Assembly (NCBI GenBank): GCA_964592475.1 | Contig: CAZQEZ010000003.1 | Span: 1 to 64,000 of the forward strand | Reading direction: 5' to 3' | From: CAZQEZ01 sp964592475 | GTDB taxonomy: Bacteria > Bacteroidota > Bacteroidia > Cytophagales > Cyclobacteriaceae | Length of the DNA: 64,000 nucleotides | Shown: positions 18,115-26,959 of the stretch, in pieces | Layout of the letters: every line of letters starts with the position of its first letter | How positions within the stretch are numbered: the stretch's first letter is position 1 | Notes under the pieces: model-generated | Seen by the model: the letters and a program-made list of their open reading frames with translations, nothing else | Databases searched by the model: none | Told to the model about the DNA's origin: nothing | Program-made: the position numbers and the translations under genes

Positions 18115-19149
18115 TTACCTATACAACCTGGCTTTATTAAGCTCCCGCTGAAATTTCCTGGCATTATTCAAATGTTGATTTAAGCTGGCGGTAAAATAAT
18201 GATAACCACTAAAATCTTCTTTAGCACACATATAAAGGTAATTATGATCCTTATTATTCAATACCGCATCTATGCTATGAATAGTTGGAAAATTGATTGG
18301 TCCCGGAGGTAAACCGGCATACATATAGGTATTGTAAGGAGAATCAATTTCTTTATGCCGATTTAATACACGTTTGATAGTAAAATCATCGGCCGCATAA
18401 ATCAGGGTAGGATCTGCTTGTAATAACATGCCTCTTTTAAGTCGATTGAGATATAAACCGGCAATAACCGGGCTTTCCTCTCGCTTTTTAGTTTCTGCTT
18501 CCACTATTGATGCCAATATAGTTACTTCTACCGGAGTCATTTTTAAGCTATCAGCCTTGGCTTTCCTATCTTCATTCCAAAACTGCTGATATTCATAATA
18601 CATGCGATCTAGCAATTCCTTGGCAGTTATGGTCCAGTAAACTTCATAGGTATTGGGAATGAACATAGCCCTCAATGATTCTTTATCAAAAGGATAATTT
18701 TCTATTATTTTTTCATCATTAATAACTTTCAATATATCTTCACCATCTATCATCAGATTTTGCGTAAGCTTATAAGCCATATCAGGTGTAGTACGAGCAT
18801 TATTAAAAGTAATATTTACAGGATCCTGCTTACCAGCTCTTAGCAATGTTACTGCTTCACGGTTGTTCATATTACTCTTGAGTAAATAACGGCCTGGTTT
18901 AATTGCATTATCAAGTTTCATCAGCCTTGCAACTACGCCAAAGCTTACATTATTTTGCACAATATCATTTTGGTAAAGCGAATCCAATAATGATTTGTAG
19001 CTAGTATTGGGATGTATGTATAAATGCTGATCCTCTTTTTCAACTAAAATATTAGGGGTAAAAATAGATTGATAAGCGTATAAACCGAAAACTGTGAGCA
19101 AAATTGAAAAAACTACGATTCCTACAGCTATTACTTTTTTTCTTTTCAT
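18115..19149 (-). CDS. mltG: endolytic peptidoglycan transglycosylase MltG
   Basis: A 344-residue inner-membrane protein of the YceG/MltG family that cleaves nascent glycan strands and helps set their length. One N-terminal membrane helix (residues of about 5-25) is followed by a LysM-like region and the catalytic domain. The segment ILASIVEAETKKREE contains the expected catalytic glutamate, followed by VIAGLYLNRLKRGMLLQADPT and the C-terminal YNTYMYAGLPPGPI. Length and domain order are normal. It stands alone and converges with the damaged Rpn-type gene. Confidence 0.95.
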   Translation of the reverse strand: MKRKKVIAVGIVVFSILLTVFGLYAYQSIFTPNILVEKEDQHLYIHPNTSYKSLLDSLYQNDIVQNNVSFGVVARLMKLDNAIKPGRYLLKSNMNNREAVTLLRAGKQDPVNITFNNARTTPDMAYKLTQNLMIDGEDILKVINDEKIIENYPFDKESLRAMFIPNTYEVYWTITAKELLDRMYYEYQQFWNEDRKAKADSLKMTPVEVTILASIVEAETKKREESPVIAGLYLNRLKRGMLLQADPTLIYAADDFTIKRVLNRHKEIDSPYNTYMYAGLPPGPINFPTIHSIDAVLNNKDHNYLYMCAKEDFSGYHYFTASLNQHLNNARKFQRELNKARLYR

Positions 19150-19313
19150 TATTTGATGACTGTATAAACTTCAAAAAAACAAATTAAAACCAAAAATGGT
19201 ATAATAATCATATCCCAACTTTGAGTTGCAAGTTTAGGCAAATTTGTAATTACTGATATCTGAACGATTTATTTCATTTATAATTATAATGTAAATCTTA
19301 GCAAAAAAAATCT

Positions 19314-19940
19314 ATGGCGGCTGAATTATTAAAAATTTACGAGGAAAACCCTCAAGAAAAACATTTAGATAAAGTAGTTAAGGTGCTTCAAGATGGTGGC
19401 TTAATTATTTATCCTACAGATACCATCTATGGGCTTGGCTGCGACATATACAATCAAAAAGCACTTCAAAAGTTAGCTTTAATTAAAAATATTAATTTGA
19501 AAAAGGTGCATCTTTCTTTTATATGTTATGACTTGAGCGATATTTCGCAATATGCCCGCATTAGTACCCCTGTTTTTAAAGTAATGAAAAAAGCGCTTCC
19601 TGGTCCATTTACATTTATATTAAAAGCAGATAGCTCAGTACCAAAGCTATTTCAAACTAACAAACGAACCGTGGGCATTCGTATTCCGGATAATAACATT
19701 CCTCGTGAATTAGTAAAAAAGCTTGGCAACCCGATCGTAACAACTTCTATCAAAAATGATGACGATATTGTGGAGTACCCTACTGATCCGGAAGAAATTT
19801 ATGAGCAATTTAAAAATTTAGTTGACATAGTTATTGATGGGGGCTCTGGCAAAAATGTAGCTTCAACAGTGATCAATTGTTCTCAGGACCAGTTTGAAGT
19901 ACTTAGGCAAGGTGTTGGAGAAATAGAGGAATTTATCTAA
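19314..19940 (+). CDS. Sua5/YciO/YrdC-family protein (threonylcarbamoyl-AMP synthase type)
   Basis: A 208-residue protein of the family that makes threonylcarbamoyl-AMP for the t6A37 modification of tRNA. The opening LIIYPTDTIYGLGCD (about residues 30-44) is the family signature, followed by PGPFTFILKAD, KRTVGIRIPDN and the terminal VASTVINCSQDQFEVLRQG. The length fits the single-domain YrdC/YciO form without the Sua5 C-terminal domain. Bacteroidota often carry more than one family member, so this could be the YciO paralogue rather than the essential enzyme; hence no symbol. It converges with ssrA. Confidence 0.85.
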   Translation: MAAELLKIYEENPQEKHLDKVVKVLQDGGLIIYPTDTIYGLGCDIYNQKALQKLALIKNINLKKVHLSFICYDLSDISQYARISTPVFKVMKKALPGPFTFILKADSSVPKLFQTNKRTVGIRIPDNNIPRELVKKLGNPIVTTSIKNDDDIVEYPTDPEEIYEQFKNLVDIVIDGGSGKNVASTVINCSQDQFEVLRQGVGEIEEFI

Positions 19941-19962
19941 ATAAAAAAATAGTCCATCTGAT

Positions 19963-20007
19963 ATAAAAAACCACAAATTATTCCATTTAAAATGAAATAA
20001 TTTGTGG
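19963..20007 (-). terminator. intrinsic terminator of ssrA
   Basis: Perfect 12-base arms CCACAAATTATT (19971-19982) and AATAATTTGTGG (19996-20007) are followed on the minus strand by a T-run (19965-19970). The proximal arm overlaps the last bases of the mature tmRNA acceptor (20005-20007), so the terminator hairpin and the tRNA-like fold would compete in the precursor until the 3' end is trimmed. Confidence 0.85.
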
Positions 20008-20359
20008 AGCCGGCGGGAATCGAACCCGCGTCCAACAAGGAAACCAATATGCCTTCTACATGCTTAGTTTCGCTTCGGTTGTCGAGACATCTCTAGGTGC
20101 GAAACAAACCTGGAGATATCCGTATCCGCGATTGTATTTGCCACTGCATCACGGACCTGCAGCGACTAGACCTGAGGATCGACGCCCCATTGTCAGCACG
20201 ACAGGTCAGGATGCTGACGGGACGAGCAACCTAGTTTAGGCTGCTAAGGCGTAATTTTCTTCGCCAATTATATGGTTGATGGTTTTATTAAGGGAAATAC
20301 CAACAACTCCCTGCATGCTTACACTCGACTCGCTCTTGCTGTCAAAACCAGTCGGCCCC
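20005..20359 (-). ncRNA. ssrA: transfer-messenger RNA (tmRNA)
   Basis: The tmRNA rescues stalled ribosomes and tags incomplete proteins. The 5' end GGGGCCGA (from 20359) pairs with the 3' acceptor CGGCTCC plus discriminator A (20005), and the T-arm GGGTTCGATTCCC is intact (20013-20027). A tag frame at 20236-20265 reads GGC GAA GAA AAT TAC GCC TTA GCA GCC TAA, that is GEENYALAA, a Bacteroidota-type tag ending in ALAA. CCA is not encoded (the genome continues CAA), so it must be added after trimming. The mature length is about 355 bases before CCA. It is flanked by its own promoter and terminator. Confidence 0.97.
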
Positions 20360-20396
20360 ATTTTTCTAAATTATCATTGGGTTGCAAAATACTTTA

Positions 20397-20430
20397 CAAA
20401 GATAACGCCAAAAAAGTTCAACCTTTCAAA
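20397..20430 (-). promoter_or_regulatory. ssrA promoter
   Basis: On the minus strand TTTG (20430-20427) is followed after 22 bases by TATCTTTG (20404-20397), matching the Bacteroidota pattern TTTG...TAnnTTTG. Transcription would begin near 20390, about 30 bases before the mature tmRNA 5' end, leaving a short 5' leader for RNase P to remove. Confidence 0.75.
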
Positions 20431-20584
20431 TAATTGGGATTAAATAGAAAAGAAATGCTCATATTCGAAGGCTTTCCTTCATTTCAAAAGTCAAGCTTTT
20501 GCTAAACCCAAAGACTTTAAACCTAAAGGAAGGAAATAAAACAATGGAACCATGTAAACCTTTGCTTATATGGTTAACAAAAGT

Positions 20585-21937
20585 CTATCCCAGGCTTATT
20601 CCTTTAATTTTTTTGTATAAACTAATTGCATTGGTATCAGTAAGCCCACTTACAAAATCTAAAATTTGACGAATTACCAGGTACGGAGTTATATTTTTAT
20701 CATGTTGAATTAGATGCTTAATTTCAGCAGGAAGTAGCCGATAAGTAGCCATATGTCTAGGCCTGGCTTGTTGAGTAAAAGCGACTGCATAACTGGCTGA
20801 AAGAAAAGTTTCTAATAAGCCGTCTATAACTTCAAAGCCGGCAACCTCAATATTCATAACTTGCCGACTTTTATAAATTTGCTTCACTGATAAAACTATT
20901 ATTTCTTTTAAAATGGAAGAGGCTGGTATGCTATCTGTTATTGATTGATCAAATATCCCTTTAAGTATTTCCTTTTCTTTATCTAGAAACAAGGTGGTTA
21001 CCTGCTCTATTAATTCACCTATTGCTAAAGCTCTCAATTGACCTACTTTTTCTCTTTGATTAGGAATTTGTGCCAGCTTCTCTGGTTTATATTTAGACCC
21101 GATTATTTTACCCAGCAAATCGCGAGTAGTTTCATAAGAAACAAGCCCTGCACTGCATCCATCTTCTAAATCTATGATATGATAACATATATCGTCAGCA
21201 GCTTCTACCAAAAAAGCTAAGGGATGCCGAGTCCATATCAATTCTTCTTCGGCAAGTTTTATCATACCTGTTTCTGAAGCAACATTTTCAAAAATATCTG
21301 CTTCACAGGAGAAAAACCCATACTTTTTTTGACTTTTTCGCCTCATGTTACGCTGCTTAATTAATGATGGCCGCGGATATTTGGTAAACGCAGCTAAAGT
21401 AGCGTAAGTCAATTTCAATCCTTGATATTGTTGCTTATTGAGCAATCTGAAACCTTGTGCATTGCCTTCAAATGAAACCAGATCTTGCCACTCCTGAGCC
21501 GTCACTTCATTTTCATAACGCCTACCCGCCGTATTATTTAAAAAAAAGTCCGAAATCGCATCTTCACCGGAATGCCCGAAAGGCGGATTGCCTAAATCGT
21601 GTGTAAGGCTCGCGGCTGCAACAATAGAACCTATTTCGTAGCTGGTAATTTGATTATCTTTTAACAAAGAATGACGTTCAATTAACACCTCTCCCACTTT
21701 CTTGCCCAAAGATCGACCTACGCTTGAGACCTCAAGGCTGTGAGTAAGGCGAGTATGCACAAAATCATGCTTAGGCAATGGAAAAACCTGCGTTTTATCC
21801 TGTAACATACGAAATGGAGATGAAAATATGATGCGGTCATAATCTTGTTCAAAAGCGGTTCGGATAATATTTTGAGTTCCATCGGCGGTATATTTACCCG
21901 GCCTTTTAGAAGATAATAACTGAAGCCAATTCATCAT
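20585..21937 (-). CDS. dgt: dGTP triphosphohydrolase
   Basis: A 450-residue HD-domain enzyme that splits dGTP (or other dNTPs) into deoxynucleoside and triphosphate. The metal ligands are visible: HTRLTHSLEVSSVGR (about residues 61-75) and the HD pair in LTHDLGNPPFGHSGEDAI (about residues 111-128), with a further aspartate in EAADDICYHIIDLED. The length and the C-terminal helical region fit dgt of this phylum. It starts ATGATG at 21937, overlapping the upstream gene's stop codon by four bases, so translation is coupled to the mtfA-like gene. Confidence 0.94.
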   Translation of the reverse strand: MMNWLQLLSSKRPGKYTADGTQNIIRTAFEQDYDRIIFSSPFRMLQDKTQVFPLPKHDFVHTRLTHSLEVSSVGRSLGKKVGEVLIERHSLLKDNQITSYEIGSIVAAASLTHDLGNPPFGHSGEDAISDFFLNNTAGRRYENEVTAQEWQDLVSFEGNAQGFRLLNKQQYQGLKLTYATLAAFTKYPRPSLIKQRNMRRKSQKKYGFFSCEADIFENVASETGMIKLAEEELIWTRHPLAFLVEAADDICYHIIDLEDGCSAGLVSYETTRDLLGKIIGSKYKPEKLAQIPNQREKVGQLRALAIGELIEQVTTLFLDKEKEILKGIFDQSITDSIPASSILKEIIVLSVKQIYKSRQVMNIEVAGFEVIDGLLETFLSASYAVAFTQQARPRHMATYRLLPAEIKHLIQHDKNITPYLVIRQILDFVSGLTDTNAISLYKKIKGISLG

Positions 21938-22761
21938 AAAGCAGCATAATTTTTAAGTGGGTCCTGATTAAGTAATTTTGCTAAAGCTTGATACAGCTTT
22001 TCGTTATGTTTTGAGAAGTCTACTGGCTTTTCAAAGAAATTTTCAACTGCAACGGCGAAAAATTCATGCTCATCAGTAAAAGCGTATTTTCTAAAAAAGG
22101 ATTTACCAGTAGTTTGGCTTCGAACAATCTCTTTTTCGGCTTCTAAAGTCCATTGCTCCAAAGCTTCCTGCTTGAGAAACCTAAATTCTTTATTGAAAAT
22201 GCTATTTTCCAGTCGTAGAGCGTGGGCCATTTCATGCAATCCTAAATTCATTGAGTCATTATGATCCAAGTACCCTTCTACAAAAGAATGCCAGGAAAGC
22301 ACAATGATGCCATGCTTAGGATTAACCTCACCTTTATGGTATTTTAAATTAATGGTGCTGTAATAATTATCCCGATATATCAGTATTTTTCTAAAATGAG
22401 ATAAAAAAATACCAGGCAATCCAAATGTTAGTTGAACTGCGGCCCCGGCAATTAGTGCCTTCATATTGTCTGTTACCTGATCAAAACCCCTGCCTATAAA
22501 TTGTTTTAAATTAATAAAATGCTGAACCCTTTTTTCAAATTTTTTCTTTTCTTTGGCAGGCAACATTTGATAATAGAAGGAATGTGCCTGCAAATGTACA
22601 CGGTATTTGTGAGCTAAATGTAAAAAACTTGCGGTAACAGACCGATGACTTCCCGATTTGTAACGAATGTATTCATAACCTATTAATACAGCAATGAATG
22701 CTATGCTAACAAAGAAAACATAAATAAAATCCTCAAGTGTGTATTCAGCTTTTAACAACAA
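21934..22761 (-). CDS. MtfA-like zinc-dependent peptidase (M90 family)
   Basis: A 275-residue protein with one N-terminal membrane helix (about residues 10-28) and an MtfA/M90-type domain. The zinc motif HEMAH lies in LGLHEMAHALRLEN (about residues 180-193), preceded by VLSWHSFVEGYLDHND and followed by ALEQWTLEAEKEI. E. coli MtfA is a cytosolic peptidase linked to control of glucose uptake; this anchored version probably differs in role. No ATG opens the frame: the likely start is a TTG at 22761 or 22758, eighteen bases after the glyS stop codon and in the same frame as glyS. It forms an operon with glyS and dgt. Confidence 0.8.
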   Translation of the reverse strand: MLLKAEYTLEDFIYVFFVSIAFIAVLIGYEYIRYKSGSHRSVTASFLHLAHKYRVHLQAHSFYYQMLPAKEKKKFEKRVQHFINLKQFIGRGFDQVTDNMKALIAGAAVQLTFGLPGIFLSHFRKILIYRDNYYSTINLKYHKGEVNPKHGIIVLSWHSFVEGYLDHNDSMNLGLHEMAHALRLENSIFNKEFRFLKQEALEQWTLEAEKEIVRSQTTGKSFFRKYAFTDEHEFFAVAVENFFEKPVDFSKHNEKLYQALAKLLNQDPLKNYAAL

Positions 22762-22779
22762 ATAGGTTATCTTTTTAGC

Positions 22780-24246
22780 TTAAAGCTTTTTGAAAATATT
22801 TTTGAAAGCTACAGCATCGCCAATTTTGCTTTTCAATTCAGAAATTTTAACTCTTTCTTGTTCAGTTGTATCTCTATACCTGATAGTTACAGTTTGATCT
22901 TCTTTAGTTTGATGATCAACCGCGATACAAAATGGCGTACCAATTAGATCCATTCGGGTGTAGCGTTTACCTATTGAAGCAGCTTCTTCATAGATTAAAT
23001 TAAAGTCATATTTAAGGTCATCAAAAATTTCTCGAGCGATTTCAGGCAGTCCATCTTTTTTAACCAATGGCAAAATGGCAGCTTTAACAGGAGCTATTGC
23101 AGGGTGAAATTTCAAATAGGTTCGCTGCTTTTGTTTTTCACCTTCGCCTATCATTTCTTCTGTATAGGCATTTGACATAAGCATAAGAAACAAGCGATCG
23201 CAGCCTGCTGATGTTTCAATTACATAAGGCACATAATTTTTATTGATTTCATTATCGAAATACTGCAATTTCTTTTTGCTTAGGTCCTGATGACTGCTTA
23301 AATCAAAATCTGTACGACTATGGATACCTTCAATTTCTTTGAAGCCAAAAGGAAACTCAAATTCAATATCTACGGCAGCGTTAGCGTAGTGTGCCAACTT
23401 TTCGTGTTTATGTATTCGTAATTTATCTTCAGGTATTCCCATGGCGATGTACCAATTTTTTCTCATCTCCCGCCAGTGTTCATACCATTGCATTTCTTCA
23501 CCTGGGCGCACGAAAAACTGCATTTCCATCTGTTCAAACTCGCGCATGCGAAATATAAACTGCCTGGCTACTATCTCATTTCGAAATGCTTTTCCTATTT
23601 GGGCTATCCCGAATGGCACCTTCATTCGAGCTGTTTTTTGCACGTTTAAGAAATTGACAAAAATCCCCTGAGCGGTTTCCGGTCTTAAGTAGATATTGTT
23701 TGAATCATCAGCAACAGATCCTACTTTGGTAGAGAACATCAAATTAAATTGCCTTACCTCAGTCCAGTTATTTGTACCTGAAAGTTGACACTTAATATCT
23801 TCTGACATTATTAAGTTGTGAAGGCCTTCTAAGTCCTCATCCTTTAAACACCGGTTAAGCTCATCTTGCACTTTTTGGGCATGATCAGTTTTATTTTCTT
23901 GTTTTAATTTTTCAATGTGATCTTCTAATAATATATCTACCCGGTAGCGCTTTTTTGAATCTTTGTTGTCAATCATTGGATCGTTAAAGCTATCTATGTG
24001 TCCGGAAGCTTTCCAGGTAAGTGGATGCATAAAAATTGCCGCGTCTAGACCCACCACATTTTCATTTAGTTTGGTCATAGTTTCCCACCAAAGCAGCTTC
24101 AAGTTGTTTTTCAATTCAGAACCATAAGGACCATAGTCATATACCGCTTGTAAACCATCATAAATTTCACTCGAAGGATATACAAAGCCGTACTCTTTCG
24201 CGTGCGATACGATTTTCGGGAATATATTGTTAGTTTCATTTGCCAT
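22780..24246 (-). CDS. glyS: glycyl-tRNA synthetase, one-subunit (alpha2) type
   Basis: A 488-residue class II synthetase that charges tRNA-Gly. The N-terminal segment IVSHAKEYGFVYPSSEIYDGLQAVYDYGPYG, shortened here to its core SEIYDGLQAVYDYGPYG, is diagnostic. Motif 2 is around FRMREFEQMEMQFFV and motif 3 is near SAGCDRLFLMLM. The C-terminal anticodon-binding domain (APVKAAILPLVKKDGLPEIA) follows. This is the homodimeric type, not the alpha2-beta2 glyQ/glyS form. I start it at ATG 24246 (MANETNNIF), which fits the family; an upstream alternative in the same frame would add 14 unlikely residues. Confidence 0.96.
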   Translation of the reverse strand: MANETNNIFPKIVSHAKEYGFVYPSSEIYDGLQAVYDYGPYGSELKNNLKLLWWETMTKLNENVVGLDAAIFMHPLTWKASGHIDSFNDPMIDNKDSKKRYRVDILLEDHIEKLKQENKTDHAQKVQDELNRCLKDEDLEGLHNLIMSEDIKCQLSGTNNWTEVRQFNLMFSTKVGSVADDSNNIYLRPETAQGIFVNFLNVQKTARMKVPFGIAQIGKAFRNEIVARQFIFRMREFEQMEMQFFVRPGEEMQWYEHWREMRKNWYIAMGIPEDKLRIHKHEKLAHYANAAVDIEFEFPFGFKEIEGIHSRTDFDLSSHQDLSKKKLQYFDNEINKNYVPYVIETSAGCDRLFLMLMSNAYTEEMIGEGEKQKQRTYLKFHPAIAPVKAAILPLVKKDGLPEIAREIFDDLKYDFNLIYEEAASIGKRYTRMDLIGTPFCIAVDHQTKEDQTVTIRYRDTTEQERVKISELKSKIGDAVAFKNIFKKL

Positions 24247-24251
24247 AACCA

Positions 24252-24259
24252 CAAAGATA
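24252..24259 (-). promoter_or_regulatory. candidate -7 box of glyS giving a near-leaderless transcript
   Basis: On the minus strand TATCTTTG is an exact TAnnTTTG match and ends six bases before the glyS ATG. If it is used, transcription would begin at or next to the start codon. No good TTTG is found at the standard distance upstream, so the call is tentative. Confidence 0.45.
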
Positions 24260-24341
24260 GTTAAATGATGTAATGCATGTAATGCCAACCCAAAAAAATA
24301 GTGTACTTGGCATTGAAAGATGCAATTGTAAATAAGGGTTG

Positions 24342-25406
24342 TTAGGTAATATCAAATGATGAAATGAATGCCGGAGACTCTACCAGCTTTTGTTCTTCCT
24401 CCTGGCTAAAGTTAATTGGTTTTACTATTACTTGATGAATCATGTTATTTGATAACCTGTTCATAAATCCCATGTTGAACTTTTGCAATTTTCTGAAAAT
24501 TTTAGAATCAACATCAAGACAGAGAGAAGCAACTTTAAGCCCCGAAGTATAAAGTAAATGGCTGAATAATTTTATTAAATCTTTTTCATAGCCATTTTTC
24601 ACATATATAGAATCATATGATAAGAAGTAATAATCTTTGTTAAAATATTGTTTGAGGAAAGGGATATTAGGAATTATATTCAAAATTATTTTACCTGTAA
24701 ACCCTGGTATATCCAGAATATTCCAATGCTCGAGGTTGCACTGTACACCAGCCAGCACTTCATTATTTCTATCTTTTATCACATAATATTTACCAGCATT
24801 CACCATATCCAGATCAACCAAACTATGATTTTTGTAATGAGTAGTTAACAGTGATTTTATTTGTTTTATATCATGTACCTGAGTAACCCGCGAATCTTTT
24901 TTAGGCCTAAACCTGCTAAAAAGCTTAGCCTGAAACTCTCGCACCTTGGTAAAGCCAAATTCCTCGCATAGTAATCTTGATCTATCATTATGCAAGTCGA
25001 CATAAGCATAAAATAAAAATTTATCCTCAAGATTATCCACTAATCCTTTTCCTGTGAGTAATTCATTTACTTCATTTTTAATGTTAGAATTACTACTTCT
25101 TTTCTTTATCACAATATTTTTTCGGCGAAATTTATCAAGAAATGAAAAGTACCTGACATAAAAAGCTTTATACGGTTTACCGGCATTTTTTACATGGCGT
25201 TCGTCAAAACAGCACGTGCCTAGCACTCTGTCTTTTTTTTGTATGCTTATAAAGTGAGGATTAATTAATTGGTTAATTTTATCCTTTACATTTAAAAGCT
25301 TGTAAAGCATACCTTGACCAGGTGTACCAATTACATTATTTTCAAGTAATTTAATCACCTTCTCATTTGCATTTTTCTCAATGGTTAAGTTCTGAAAAGT
25401 ATTCAT
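24342..25406 (-). CDS. uncharacterised protein with GNAT-like acetyltransferase features
   Basis: A 354-residue soluble protein without a signal peptide. The middle part YAYVDLHNDRSRLLCEEFGFTKVREF resembles GNAT motif B (core NDRSRLLCEEFGFTKV, about residues 137-152), and a second half (about residues 175-350) could be another degenerate acetyltransferase fold. I do not recognise a substrate-specific subfamily. It lies between hemA and glyS on the same strand, with its own candidate promoter, so it is probably a single-gene unit. Treat acetyl transfer as a hypothesis. Confidence 0.6.
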   Translation of the reverse strand: MNTFQNLTIEKNANEKVIKLLENNVIGTPGQGMLYKLLNVKDKINQLINPHFISIQKKDRVLGTCCFDERHVKNAGKPYKAFYVRYFSFLDKFRRKNIVIKKRSSNSNIKNEVNELLTGKGLVDNLEDKFLFYAYVDLHNDRSRLLCEEFGFTKVREFQAKLFSRFRPKKDSRVTQVHDIKQIKSLLTTHYKNHSLVDLDMVNAGKYYVIKDRNNEVLAGVQCNLEHWNILDIPGFTGKIILNIIPNIPFLKQYFNKDYYFLSYDSIYVKNGYEKDLIKLFSHLLYTSGLKVASLCLDVDSKIFRKLQKFNMGFMNRLSNNMIHQVIVKPINFSQEEEQKLVESPAFISSFDIT

Positions 25407-25489
25407 CAGTTTATTATCAGCAAAATCTTTATTTAGCAGAGGGCGATAAAGAGAAAAGAAAGATACTATTCATTTGTTTTAAAGCCAAT

Positions 25490-25524
25490 CAAATTTACGG
25501 CAATATGTAATAAATATAACCAAA
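25490..25524 (-). promoter_or_regulatory. candidate promoter of the GNAT-like gene
   Basis: The minus strand shows TTTG (25524-25521), a 23-base spacer and TAAATTTG (25497-25490), which fits TTTG...TAnnTTTG with a slightly long spacer. It lies directly after the hemA stop codon, 84 bases before the ATG. Confidence 0.5.
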
Positions 25525-26796
25525 TTATTTTTCAAATTGAGTGGACTCATTCTCCAAATTGAATAAATCATTAATGGCATCAATCATATTATCGGCCTCA
25601 CCCCTTTTACAAGCAGCCTTCAATTGTACAACCGGAACTTTTATAATCTTTTGCAGAATACTCCTGGTGATTTTATCTATCTGTTTTGATTCCTCAGGAT
25701 TAAGCTTTTTTAAATAACGAGCTATTTCATCTTGACGAATTTTCTCAAGTGCATCTTTTAATTTATGTATAGTGGGAGAAACCTCCATTTCTCTGGCCCA
25801 GCTTTTAAAACCAACCAAAGTTTCATGTACAATTTTTTCTACAGCCGGTATGGCTCTTACACGCTTGGCCAATGCCTGTGATGCTTTATTTTTAATATTA
25901 TCAATATTATATAAAAGTACACCAGGCACTTGTTCAACTTTTTTATCTACACTGCGCGGTACTGATAAATCAATAAAATATTTATATCCTTTGATATTCA
26001 TTTTTTTAACAAATTCAGCATCTATTGTAAGGTGCTTTCCGGATATTGAGGAAATAATCACATCGGCATTGGCAACTGCTTCAAGGGCTTTTTCATAAGC
26101 TAGTACGCTATATCCACAATTAGCACCAATTTTTTCCGCTTTGCTTTGAGTCCTATTTACAATTGTTACATTAGAATATTTAGCACTACTAAGATTCTTG
26201 CATACGTCTCCACCAATTTCACCCAAGCCTAGCACCAGTATTTTTGGTTCAATGATATGGGAGGTTAGTTCTTCCACCAATTCTGTAGCTGCATATGATA
26301 CAGATGCCGCCCCATCTCTGAAAGCTGTTTCCTGAACTACTCGTTTATTAGCAAAAAAGATGGTATGAAGCAATCTATGCATAAATGGACCCGCTACCTG
26401 TTGATCCGCGCTCATTTGATAAGCTCGCTTTACTTGATTAGTTATTTGAAGATCGCCTACTACTTGAGCTTCTAATCCAAGCGCTACCCTCAATAGGTGC
26501 TCGATTGCATCTTCTCCCTGATAGGGATCAAAATAGGGTAAATAATTTTCCGAACCGGAAAGACCTTTTTCAACACAAAGAAGTTTAACAATATCTAGAG
26601 AAGAAATTTCGTCGGCTACGTAGTAGATCTCTGTTCTATTACAAGTAGAAATAATCAACAACTCACTTATCGAAGAAAATTCCTTGAAATAACGCAACAA
26701 GCGTTCTACCATGCCCTCGTCAAGTGAAAGTTTTTCTCTAATTTCTAATGGCGAATTTTTAAAAGAGACACTTAATGACTTAAAATTTTGATACAT
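25525..26796 (-). CDS. hemA: glutamyl-tRNA reductase
   Basis: A 423-residue NADPH-dependent enzyme that reduces glutamyl-tRNA to glutamate-1-semialdehyde, the first committed step of tetrapyrrole synthesis by the C5 pathway. The catalytic cysteine sits in LIISTCNRTEIYY (about residues 49-61), followed by the hallmark pair GEDAIEHLLRVALGLEAQVVGD and QVKRAY. The NADPH-binding domain ILVLGLGEIGGDV is near residue 190, and a C-terminal dimerisation helix ends the protein. The start is ATG 26796 (MYQNFKS). With hemB at 61.4 kb and hemH at 46.5 kb, the haem genes are scattered through this window rather than clustered. Confidence 0.95.
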   Translation of the reverse strand: MYQNFKSLSVSFKNSPLEIREKLSLDEGMVERLLRYFKEFSSISELLIISTCNRTEIYYVADEISSLDIVKLLCVEKGLSGSENYLPYFDPYQGEDAIEHLLRVALGLEAQVVGDLQITNQVKRAYQMSADQQVAGPFMHRLLHTIFFANKRVVQETAFRDGAASVSYAATELVEELTSHIIEPKILVLGLGEIGGDVCKNLSSAKYSNVTIVNRTQSKAEKIGANCGYSVLAYEKALEAVANADVIISSISGKHLTIDAEFVKKMNIKGYKYFIDLSVPRSVDKKVEQVPGVLLYNIDNIKNKASQALAKRVRAIPAVEKIVHETLVGFKSWAREMEVSPTIHKLKDALEKIRQDEIARYLKKLNPEESKQIDKITRSILQKIIKVPVVQLKAACKRGEADNMIDAINDLFNLENESTQFEK

Positions 26797-26841
26797 CAAT
26801 ATGCCGAATTCTATTCTATTTTATATAAATTTACCAAAATG

Positions 26842-26849
26842 CAAAGTTA
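26842..26849 (-). promoter_or_regulatory. candidate -7 box of hemA
   Basis: The minus strand reads TAACTTTG, an exact TAnnTTTG match 45 bases before the hemA ATG. A matching upstream TTTG is not clear. Confidence 0.45.
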
Positions 26850-26959
26850 ATGCTATTTTTACTGCTTACCTCGTTACTGGTTTTAAAAATTTGGTATTGA
26901 CTTAACTACAGAAATAACATTTAAGTTCATTTGCATTTACGCTGAAAAAGCCCAATTCA

